This document shows, in pieces, positions 15,317 through 22,819 of a DNA stretch of 64,000 nt. The notes below the pieces were generated by a model, which saw nothing but the letters and a program-made list of their open reading frames with translations, had not been told where the DNA came from and did no database searches. The DNA comes from Massilia sp. PDC64 (lineage in GTDB: Bacteria; Pseudomonadota; Gammaproteobacteria; Burkholderiales; Burkholderiaceae_D). The position numbers were made by a program, and so were the translations under genes. Position 1 is the stretch's first letter. Each line of letters begins with the position of its first letter. The stretch lies in the NCBI RefSeq assembly GCF_900101265.1, contig NZ_FMZS01000002.1, positions 186,001 to 250,000 of the forward strand. The letters are read 5' to 3'.

Positions 15317-17644
15317 GTGGAAAATGACATCGATAACAATAACGCCATCGCGGCCGAACCGTGGCGCATCCGCGAAGCCGGCCTCGACCCGGCACGCGCG
15401 TTCCTGCACGAGACCCTGTTCACCCTGGGGAATGGCTGGATCGGCATGCGCGGCACGCCGGACGAGGGCACCGTGGGTGGCGCCGGCCAGACCCTGGAAG
15501 GCACGTACCTGAACGGCTTCCACGACACCGAAGCGATCCGTTATCCGGAGAATGCCTACGGCCTCGCGCGCATCAACGAATTCATGCTGAACGTGCCGAA
15601 CGCCAAGCGCATCGCCGCGGTCGTCGACGGCGAACGCTTCGCTCTCGACACCGGCAAGGTGCTCGCGTGGGAACGCACCCTCGACTTCCGCACCGGCCTG
15701 CTCGAGCGCACGGTCGAGTGGGAGACCACCACCGGCAAGCGTGTGCGCATCGCGAGCCGCCGCCTCGTTGCCCTCGGCCGCAAGCACGTCGCCGCCATCG
15801 AATACGCCGTCACGCCGCTGAATTTCTCGGGCCTTGTCCGCATCGTCGCGGACATCGATGCGGACGTGACGAACCTGCAGGCGGGCGACGATCCGCGCGT
15901 CGGTTCGGCGTTGACGGGTGCGTCGCTGATCGAGACGCAACGCGATGTCGGCATGCACGACGTGCTGCTGCTGCAGCGCACGCGCCACAGCGGTTTCACC
16001 CTGGCCACCGCGACGGATACCGTGCCGTCGGGCGCCGTACGCATCGAGCAGGCCGGACTGGGCCACACGTTCGACGCGGACGTGGAGCAGGGCGCCACGT
16101 TCACCGTGCACAAATACGTCGCCTACGCGAGCTCGCGCGACATGGCGGCCGACGCCGTCGGTCCGCACGCGCGCGCCGAGCTGGCGGCAGCCCGCGCCGC
16201 CGGCTTCGACGCGCTGGCGCGCGAACAGGCCGACTATCTGGCACGTTTCTGGGAAGATGCGGACGTGGCCATCGCCGGCGACGACGCCCTGCAGCAGGGC
16301 GTGCACTTCAACCAGTTCCACCTGCTGCAATCCGTCGGCCGCGACGGCAGGACGAACATCGCGGCCAAGGGCGTGACGGGCGAAGGCTACGAAGGCCACT
16401 ATTTCTGGGACACGGAAATCTATGTGTTCCCGTTCTTCCTGTACTCCCGTCCCGAGATCGCGCGCGCGCTGCTGCAGTACCGCTACAACGGCCTGCCGAA
16501 GGCACGCGAACGCGCACGCCAGATGGCGCATGCGAAAGGCGCGCTGTACCCGTGGCGCACGATCGCGGGCGAGGAGTGCTCCGCCTACTTCCCGGCCGGG
16601 ACGGCGCAATACCACATCAACGCGGACGTCGCGTACTCGATCCGGTTATACCTGCTGGCGACGAACGACTTCGACTTCATGGCGGAGCAGGGCGCAGAAA
16701 TCGTGCTGGAGACGGCCCGCATCTGGACGGGCATCGGCAGCTACGACCGCGCCGGCTGCTTCTGCATCAACACCGTGACGGGACCGGACGAGTACACGGC
16801 CATCGTCAACAACAACTACTACACGAACGCGATGGCGCGCATGCACATGACGTTCGCGGCGGACGTCGCCGAGCGCCTGCGCGCCGAGCGCCCCGCCGAC
16901 TATGCGCGCATCGCCGCCGCCATCGGCCTGGAGGACGCGGAGATCCAGGCGTGGCGGGCCGCAAGCGACGCGATGGTGCTGCCGTACGACGAGGACCTCG
17001 GCATCCACGAACAGGACGACAGCTTCCTGTCCAAGAAACCGTGGGACTTCGCGAACACGCCGAAAGAGAACTATCCGCTGCTGCTGCACTACCACCCGCT
17101 CGTGATCTATCGCCACCAGGTGTGCAAGCAGGCGGACGTCGTGCTGGCGCTCCTGCTGCTGTCGAACCAGTTCTCGCTCGACGACAAGCGCCGCGACTTC
17201 GACTTCTACGAACGCGTGACGACGCACGATTCCTCGCTGTCGTCCTGCATCTTCAGCATCGTCGCGAGCGAGATCGGCTACCGCGACAAGGCCTATGCCT
17301 ACTTCATGGAGACGGCGCGCCTGGACCTCGACAACACGCACGCGAACACGCAGTACGGCGTGCACACGGCCGCGATGGCCGGCACGTGGCTGGGCGTCGC
17401 CTACGGCTTCGCCGGCATGCGTCTCGACGAAGCGGGCCTGCGCTTCGCGCCGACGCTCCCCGACCGGTGGACGGGCTACCGCTTCAAGGCGCAGGTACGG
17501 GGCGCACTGCTGGAGGTGTCGGTCGACGGCACCGGCACGGACTACCGCCTGCTGCGCGGCGACAGCCTGACCTTCGCGCACGCCGGCACATTGACCGCAC
17601 TGAACGCGCAGCGCACCCACATCCGCATGGAGAACCAACAATGA
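15317..17644 (+). CDS. Glycoside hydrolase family 65 disaccharide phosphorylase
   Basis: 775 residues. I chose GTG at 15317, preceded by GAGGAAA a few bases upstream; an in-frame TTG at 15278 lacks a comparable site. The N-terminal beta-sandwich begins around EPWRIREAGLDPARAFLHETLFTLGNGWIGMRG, and the (alpha/alpha)6 barrel follows. The catalytic acid is Glu492 in TGPDEYTAIVNNNYYTN, matching the GH65 consensus. The phosphate-loop region near SLSSCIFSIVASEIG and the C-terminal sandwich are intact, and the length fits the family. GH65 enzymes split maltose, trehalose, kojibiose or nigerose with phosphate to beta-glucose 1-phosphate and glucose. The overlapping beta-phosphoglucomutase gene supports phosphorolysis; exact linkage specificity is not readable. 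Cytoplasmic. Confidence 0.92.
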   Translation: MENDIDNNNAIAAEPWRIREAGLDPARAFLHETLFTLGNGWIGMRGTPDEGTVGGAGQTLEGTYLNGFHDTEAIRYPENAYGLARINEFMLNVPNAKRIAAVVDGERFALDTGKVLAWERTLDFRTGLLERTVEWETTTGKRVRIASRRLVALGRKHVAAIEYAVTPLNFSGLVRIVADIDADVTNLQAGDDPRVGSALTGASLIETQRDVGMHDVLLLQRTRHSGFTLATATDTVPSGAVRIEQAGLGHTFDADVEQGATFTVHKYVAYASSRDMAADAVGPHARAELAAARAAGFDALAREQADYLARFWEDADVAIAGDDALQQGVHFNQFHLLQSVGRDGRTNIAAKGVTGEGYEGHYFWDTEIYVFPFFLYSRPEIARALLQYRYNGLPKARERARQMAHAKGALYPWRTIAGEECSAYFPAGTAQYHINADVAYSIRLYLLATNDFDFMAEQGAEIVLETARIWTGIGSYDRAGCFCINTVTGPDEYTAIVNNNYYTNAMARMHMTFAADVAERLRAERPADYARIAAAIGLEDAEIQAWRAASDAMVLPYDEDLGIHEQDDSFLSKKPWDFANTPKENYPLLLHYHPLVIYRHQVCKQADVVLALLLLSNQFSLDDKRRDFDFYERVTTHDSSLSSCIFSIVASEIGYRDKAYAYFMETARLDLDNTHANTQYGVHTAAMAGTWLGVAYGFAGMRLDEAGLRFAPTLPDRWTGYRFKAQVRGALLEVSVDGTGTDYRLLRGDSLTFAHAGTLTALNAQRTHIRMENQQ

Positions 17645-18285
17645 CTTCTAGATTCAAAGCCGTGATCTTCGACCTCGACGGCGTCATCACGGACACGGCG
17701 CACTACCACTACCTGGCGTGGAAGCGCCTCGCGGACAGCGTCGGCGCGCCGTTCGACGAAGCGTTCAACGAACAGCTGAAAGGTGTCGACCGCATGGGCT
17801 CCCTGGAGCTGATCCTGGCGCGCGCGCCGCGCACGTACACGCCCGAGGAAAAGCGCGCGCTGGCCGACACGAAGAACGCGCACTACCAGGAACTGATCGC
17901 GACGATGACCCCGGACGACCTGCTGCCCGGTGCCCTGCGCGCGCTGGAAGAAGTGCGCGCCGCCGGCCTGAAGATCGGCCTCGCGTCCGTCAGCCGCAAC
18001 GCGTTCACGGTGCTGGACCGCCTGGGCATCCGCGACCGCTTCGACGACGTCGTCGACGCCGCGACCGTCGTCAACGGCAAGCCGGATCCGGAGATTTTCC
18101 TGACCGCGGCCGCGCACCTTGGCGTCGATCCCAGGGATTGCCTGGGCGTGGAGGATGCGGCGGCGGGCGTCGCGTCGATCAAGGATGCGGGCATGTTCGC
18201 CGTCGGCGTCGGCAGTCCGGACGTGCTGCACCGCGCGGATCGTGTGATACCGTCGATGGAAGCGTTCAGGCTGCAAGACTACTAA
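17641..18285 (+). CDS. pgmB: Beta-phosphoglucomutase
   Basis: 214 residues, HAD superfamily. The nucleophile and general acid/base are Asp11 and Asp13 in FKAVIFDLDGVITDTAHYHYLAWKRLAD; the ITDTAHYHYLAW cap entry is characteristic of beta-phosphoglucomutase. GLASVSRNAF (motif II), KPDPEIFLTAAAHLGVDPRDCLGVEDAAAGV (motifs III and IV) follow. It converts beta-glucose 1-phosphate, the product of inverting GH65 phosphorylases, to glucose 6-phosphate. The start ATG overlaps the GH65 stop (ATGA at 17641-17644), indicating translational coupling. Cytoplasmic, Mg2+-dependent by family. Confidence 0.95.
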   Translation: MTSRFKAVIFDLDGVITDTAHYHYLAWKRLADSVGAPFDEAFNEQLKGVDRMGSLELILARAPRTYTPEEKRALADTKNAHYQELIATMTPDDLLPGALRALEEVRAAGLKIGLASVSRNAFTVLDRLGIRDRFDDVVDAATVVNGKPDPEIFLTAAAHLGVDPRDCLGVEDAAAGVASIKDAGMFAVGVGSPDVLHRADRVIPSMEAFRLQDY

Positions 18286-18313
18286 AAAAACGATTATAAA
18301 AACTGGAGACAAC

Positions 18314-19564
18314 ATGAACCAACGCCGCATCCTGCTCGCCCTGTTCATGATTTACTTCGTGTTCGCCATCCTGCTCAACAGCGTGGGCACGGTGATCCTG
18401 CAGGTCATTCATACGTATGGCGTCGACAAGGGCGCGGCGAGCGTGCTGGAAGGGTTCAAGGACCTGCCGATCGCGATCGTGTCGTTCCTCGTCGCGTCGA
18501 CGCTGCCGCGCTTCGGCTACAAGAAGGCGATGCTGGTGGCGCTGGCGATCGTCGCCGTCGCCACCCTGGCGATGCCGCTGATCCCGGCCTTCGCGACGGC
18601 GAAACTGCTGTTCCTGTGCGTGGGCGTCGCGTTCGCGCTGGTGAAGGTGTCCGTGTACTCGACCATCGGCCTCGTCGCGCGCGACCGCAAGCACCATGCG
18701 GGCATCACAAACATGCTGGAAGGCTTCTTCATGGTCGGCGTGCTGTCGGCATACTGGATCTTCGGCTTCTTCATCGATGCCGATCATCCGGCCTCCACGA
18801 GCTGGCTGAACGTGTACTGGCTGTTGTCCGGCCTGTGCGCGGCGACGTTCCTGCTCGTGCTGGCGACGACGTTCGACGAAGTCGGCGCGGCGCCGCCGGA
18901 CAGCCGCGGCCCGGCCGCCGACTTCCTCGAGATGCTGCGCCTGTTCGTGCGGCCGCTCGTGTACGTGTTCGTGCTGACGGCCTTCCTGTCCGTTCTCGTC
19001 GAGCAGGCGATCGGTTCGTGGCTTCCCACGTTCAACAATGAGATCCTGATGCTGCCGGCCACGATGAGCGTGCAGGTGACGAGCATCTTCGCGGGCTGCC
19101 TCGCGGTGGGACGCCTGCTGGCCGGCGTCGTGATGCGCCGCCTGAACTGGTATCCCGTGCTCACCGTATGCATGCTGGCGATGGGCGCGACCGTGCTGCT
19201 GTCGCTGCCGCTCACGCACGGCATCCCGCACGATCCGAACGTGACGTGGGCGACGGCGCCGGTCGCGGCGTTCCTGTTCCCGCTCATCGGCCTGTTCATG
19301 GCGCCGATCTACCCGGGCATCAATTCCGTGATGCTCAGTTCCCTGCCGCGCCACCAGCACGCGCCGATGACGGGGTTGCTGGTGATCTTTTCCGCGCTCG
19401 GCGGCACGACGGGGTCACTGATCACCGGGTATGTGTTCGGGCACGTGAGCGGGCATTTCGCGTTCTACCTGACGCTCGTGCCGATCGCGCTGATGGTCCT
19501 GAGCCTGTACGCGTTCAAGCGGCAGGTGGAAAAGACCCCCGCCGAGGTGGCCGTTACGGCGTAG
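18314..19564 (+). CDS. MFS sugar transporter (FucP-like)
   Basis: 416 residues with about twelve membrane segments. It resembles the FHS/FucP-like group of sugar porters (MIYFVFAILLNSVGTVILQVIHTYGVDKGAASVLEGFKDLP, and FMAPIYPGINSVMLSSLPRHQHAPMTGLLVIFSALGGTTGS near TM10-11). It begins 28 bases after beta-phosphoglucomutase and is the last gene of the LacI/GH65/pgmB run. It is therefore probably the inner-membrane importer of the disaccharide that GH65 cleaves. The stop codon TAG lies inside the left arm of a hairpin repeat (19561-19591), so the exact C-terminus was set by that element. Confidence 0.88.
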   Translation: MNQRRILLALFMIYFVFAILLNSVGTVILQVIHTYGVDKGAASVLEGFKDLPIAIVSFLVASTLPRFGYKKAMLVALAIVAVATLAMPLIPAFATAKLLFLCVGVAFALVKVSVYSTIGLVARDRKHHAGITNMLEGFFMVGVLSAYWIFGFFIDADHPASTSWLNVYWLLSGLCAATFLLVLATTFDEVGAAPPDSRGPAADFLEMLRLFVRPLVYVFVLTAFLSVLVEQAIGSWLPTFNNEILMLPATMSVQVTSIFAGCLAVGRLLAGVVMRRLNWYPVLTVCMLAMGATVLLSLPLTHGIPHDPNVTWATAPVAAFLFPLIGLFMAPIYPGINSVMLSSLPRHQHAPMTGLLVIFSALGGTTGSLITGYVFGHVSGHFAFYLTLVPIALMVLSLYAFKRQVEKTPAEVAVTA

Positions 19565-19591
19565 GGTGGACGGCAAAGCCGTCCACCCTAC
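19561..19591. repeat. REP-like hairpin supplying stop codons to two genes
   Basis: Perfect 14-bp inverted repeat: GTAGGGTGGACGGC (19561-19574), loop AAA, GCCGTCCACCCTAC (19578-19591). The left arm contains the TAG stop of the MFS gene (19562-19564), and the right arm contains the TAG stop of the converging GGDEF-EAL gene (19590-19588 on the minus strand). The core GTAGGGTGGACGG occurs again at 31791-31803 in a larger composite, so it is a dispersed repeat. It may also act as a bidirectional terminator or mRNA stabiliser. Confidence 0.85.
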
Positions 19592-21699
19592 GACTGGCAT
19601 CCTGGGTCGGTTTGCGTCGGCTCGGCTTTCTGGGCCAGCAGCAGCGCCTTGAAATCCTGCGCCCGCATCGGTTTGCCGATCAAATAGCCCTGCAGGACGT
19701 CGCATCCCGTCGAGCGGATCGCTTCCTTCTGCAGTTCCGTCTCGATGCCTTCGCAGATCACGTCCAGCTTGAGGGACTTGGCGAAGGCGATCACGCCGTT
19801 GACGATGTCCAGGCAGCGCCGGTCCTGTTCGATCTCGCGCACGAACGAACGGTCGATCTTGATCGCGGTGATCGGCAATGTGCGCAGGTACGACAGGTTC
19901 GAGTAGCCCGTGCCGAAGTCGTCGAGCGCGATGCGGAAGCCGTCGCGCTGCAACAGCCTCAGCACGGCTGCCGCCTTGTCGATGTCCTGCATCAGCATGC
20001 TCTCGGTGACTTCCAGCTTGATGCACTCGGGGTCCAGGTCGTAGTGGGTGACGAGGTTCGTCAGTAGCGGCGGCAGGTTTTCGTCCATCAGCTGGCGTGG
20101 GGAGACATTCACCGCCATGCGCAGCCGGTAGCCCAGCAATTCCCATTCGCGCGCCTGGCGGCACGCCTCCTCGCACACCCACGCGCCGACGGCCGTGATG
20201 GCGGGCGAGCCTTCCAGCATCGGCAGGAACAGGTCGGGGGCGAGCAGGCCGAGGCGCGGATGCTCCCAGCGCAGCAAGGCCTCTGCGCCCACGACGGCGC
20301 CGTTCACGGCGCTGACCTGCGGCTGGTAGAACAGCAAAAACTGGCGCCGTTCGAGGGCCGAGAACACGTCCTGGCGCAGCTCCAGGCGCTGCTTGAGCAG
20401 GTGGCGCGCCGTCGTCGAGAACACGGCGTACGTGTGGCGGCCATTGTCCTTCGCCTGGTACATGGCGGCATCCGCGTTGTTGAGCAGTTCGTCGGCCGAG
20501 TAGTCGCGGCCGTTGCCGATCGCGATGCCGATGCTGCCGCCCACCGTCACGTAATGGCCATCGACGGCGATGGGCGTGGCCAGGTGGTGCAGGACGGCCG
20601 CGGCCACGCCCTTCGCACCGTCGACGTCCATGCCTTCGAGGACGACCACGAACTCGTCGCCGCTGATGCGCGCCACCGTGATGCCGGCGCCGGCGAGGCT
20701 CCCCAGGCGCCGGCCGATTTCCTGCAGGGCCGCGTCGCCCGCGCGGTGGCCGTGGGCGTCGTTGACTTCCTTGAAGTGGTCGAGGTCGACGAACAGGACG
20801 CCCACCGGACGCTCGTCCTCGACGGAACGTGCCAGTGCCTCGTCAAGCGCGCGCAGGCAGCTGAAGCGGTTGTGCAGGCCCGTCAGGCTGTCGTGCGTGG
20901 CCATGTGCATGAGCCGCGTCTCCGCTTCCTTGCGCTCGGTGACGTCGGCGAAGAACGCGGTGACGCCTTCGCGCGACGGGTACACACGCAGCTCCAGCCA
21001 GATGCCCAGCGGCGCGTAGTAATTCTCGCAGCGGGCGAATTCGCGGTCGTGCATCGCGCGCTGGTAGGCATCATGGAACGGGCCGCCGACGGCTTCCGGG
21101 AACTCGTCCCAGATCCTCTTGCCGATCAGCTCTTCCGGTGTCCGTTCGATCCAGGCCGCGCCGCGCGTGTTGACGTACGTGAAGCGCCACTCGCGGTCGA
21201 GCGACACGCAGCCGTCCGAGATGCTTTCCAGGACGGTGCTCAGCCGCTCGCGCGCGTGCACGGCCGCCTGCTGGGCTTCCACCACTTCCGTCACGTCCTG
21301 CATGAAGGCGACGAAATGCGTGGGGGTGCTCCCGTTCTCGTGCACGGGAAACAGGTGCATGCGGCACCAGAACAGGCTGCCGTCCTTGCGGTAGTTGCGC
21401 AGCAGCGCCGTGCAGATTTCCGCGTGCTCGATGCAGTGGCGGAGCAGTGCGATCTCGGGCTGGTCGCGGTCGTCGCGCTGCAGGAAGCGGGAGTTGCGGC
21501 CGACGGCTTCGTACAGCGCGTAACCCGTGATCCGCTCGAACGCGGGGTTGACGTAGGCGATGGGATTGTCCGGCAGGCTGGCGTCGGAAATGATGATGCC
21601 CGTGTTGCTCGCCTCGATCAGTCGCTTGAAGAACGGCACCGGCAACTGTTCGATCTTGTCGAGGAGGGAGCGGACTTCTTCGGGAGAACAATTCTGCAT
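19588..21699 (-). CDS. PAS/LOV-like, PAS, GGDEF, EAL c-di-GMP protein
   Basis: 703 residues, no membrane segments. Residues about 20-140 form a LOV-like PAS domain: ITGYALYEAVGRNSRFLQ and NYRKDGSLFW are LOV signatures, but the photo-adduct Cys is Ser70, the Asn after FW is Cys and the signalling Gln is replaced. A second PAS/PAC covers about 150-265. The GGDEF domain (about 270-430) reads ARISGDEFVVVL, a commonly active variant, with no RxxD inhibitory site. The EAL domain (about 440-690) has AEALLRW, NVSPRQL, KLEVTES, ALDDFGTGYS, KIDRSF and CEGIET, all residues needed for phosphodiesterase activity. It should hydrolyse, and may also make, cyclic di-GMP in the cytosol. It lies 109 bases downstream of the uracil-DNA-glycosylase-like gene on the same strand. 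Confidence 0.93.
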   Translation of the reverse strand: MQNCSPEEVRSLLDKIEQLPVPFFKRLIEASNTGIIISDASLPDNPIAYVNPAFERITGYALYEAVGRNSRFLQRDDRDQPEIALLRHCIEHAEICTALLRNYRKDGSLFWCRMHLFPVHENGSTPTHFVAFMQDVTEVVEAQQAAVHARERLSTVLESISDGCVSLDREWRFTYVNTRGAAWIERTPEELIGKRIWDEFPEAVGGPFHDAYQRAMHDREFARCENYYAPLGIWLELRVYPSREGVTAFFADVTERKEAETRLMHMATHDSLTGLHNRFSCLRALDEALARSVEDERPVGVLFVDLDHFKEVNDAHGHRAGDAALQEIGRRLGSLAGAGITVARISGDEFVVVLEGMDVDGAKGVAAAVLHHLATPIAVDGHYVTVGGSIGIAIGNGRDYSADELLNNADAAMYQAKDNGRHTYAVFSTTARHLLKQRLELRQDVFSALERRQFLLFYQPQVSAVNGAVVGAEALLRWEHPRLGLLAPDLFLPMLEGSPAITAVGAWVCEEACRQAREWELLGYRLRMAVNVSPRQLMDENLPPLLTNLVTHYDLDPECIKLEVTESMLMQDIDKAAAVLRLLQRDGFRIALDDFGTGYSNLSYLRTLPITAIKIDRSFVREIEQDRRCLDIVNGVIAFAKSLKLDVICEGIETELQKEAIRSTGCDVLQGYLIGKPMRAQDFKALLLAQKAEPTQTDPGCQS

Positions 21700-21808
21700 G
21701 ATCGTCTACCTTGGCGCTGGACGTTATCAGTGTAACGCCGCGTGCGCCGGACATGCAGCACGAAAGACAGCTGTGTCCGCATGTTGTTGCTTGTGCGATC
21801 TGGCCCGT

Positions 21809-22594
21809 TCAATCCACGCCCAGCGCGGCCATCTTCGCGCGCAGCGCCAGCCGGTCCGCATCGATCTGCGCGCCGTTCGTCTGGCGCGACAGCGAGGCCT
21901 TGTCCTTGCGGCCGAGGAAGTAGGCGATGCGCTCGGCATTGGCGCCGGAAGGGTGGGGAATGCCGTGCAGGATGCGGTCTGCATCCAGCACGCCGCGCGC
22001 CGCGAGCCAGTCGAGCGCGAGGCCGACCTTCGGGCCCAGCGGTACGACCACCGCGTCGGGCAGCGAGCGCGCTTCCGCCGCGAAATAGTCGAGCAGCTGG
22101 GCCTGCAGCAGCGGCGTCGTCAGCATGTTCGGCGACGCGCCGTTGTAATTCCTGTCGTTGACGAACACGGGATGGCGCAGCACGGCCGTCACGTGCATCA
22201 GGTGGGCGTGTTCTCCGAACAGCGACGCGCAGCTGGCGATGCCGAGCCAGCGGTGCAGGCCCACGTGGTCGAGCAGGGCGACGAGGTTCGGGCGGATCGC
22301 GCCGGAGAACGCGCCCGTGTACTTGGCCGCGCGCAGTACCTCGTCCATGGGCGCGTCCAGCGCGAGCTGGCGCCGCGTCTCGCGCACCGCGTTCTTCCAT
22401 TGCACGAAGCCGGGAGAAATGCCGACGAGGACGAGCCGGGCCGCGCGGTTCACGTAATCGAACGGAATGTAGTGGGCGCTGACGGTGCCGGCGCGCGCCA
22501 GCAGGAAGCCGTCCGGGATCTGCGCGGGCGTCGTCACGCCGTCCGGATCGGTGTCCAGGATGAGATCGCGGAACACCGGAAATGTGGCCTGCAT
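21809..22594 (-). CDS. Uracil-DNA-glycosylase-superfamily protein
   Basis: 261 residues. The superfamily motifs are present: LVLVGISPGFVQWKNAVRET near residues 53-72 (water-activating loop region, GISPG in place of GQDP) and HGIPHPSGANAERI near the C-terminus (DNA-intercalating HPS loop). HPVFVNDRNYNGASPNML lies between. The divergence from classical Ung suggests one of the less characterised families, with either DNA repair or another nucleobase/NAD-related role. Signal peptide absent; cytoplasmic. It is divergent from the TonB receptor at 22820. Confidence 0.8.
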   Translation of the reverse strand: MQATFPVFRDLILDTDPDGVTTPAQIPDGFLLARAGTVSAHYIPFDYVNRAARLVLVGISPGFVQWKNAVRETRRQLALDAPMDEVLRAAKYTGAFSGAIRPNLVALLDHVGLHRWLGIASCASLFGEHAHLMHVTAVLRHPVFVNDRNYNGASPNMLTTPLLQAQLLDYFAAEARSLPDAVVVPLGPKVGLALDWLAARGVLDADRILHGIPHPSGANAERIAYFLGRKDKASLSRQTNGAQIDADRLALRAKMAALGVD

Positions 22595-22680
22595 GGAATT
22601 TCAAAGAAAGTGGGAATGCGTCGCATTTTGCCACGTGAAATCGTTGTCATCTCCTTTTACTTACTTTTACACATACAAAA

Positions 22681-22738
22681 AACGATATCGAAGTTGCGGA
22701 AAAATTGATTGGATCGTTCTCAATCGACCGCCTAACAT
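22681..22738 (+). promoter_or_regulatory. Promoter of arabinan TonB receptor operon with shared element
   Basis: AACGATATCG (22681-22690) and AAAAATTGATTGGA (22700-22713) occur here with exactly the same spacing as at 29882-29914. TTGGAT (22709-22714) is a plausible -35 with TAACAT (22733-22738) as -10, spacer 18. The upstream 10-mer would sit where an activator binds. The adjacent ribosome site is AGGAGA at 22811-22816. Confidence 0.6.
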
Positions 22739-22819
22739 TACTGTCCAGCATGCCAGTTCTGAAAGATTTTTGATGCTTTCAGAAAAACATAACAATACTT
22801 ACATTGCAATAGGAGACGT

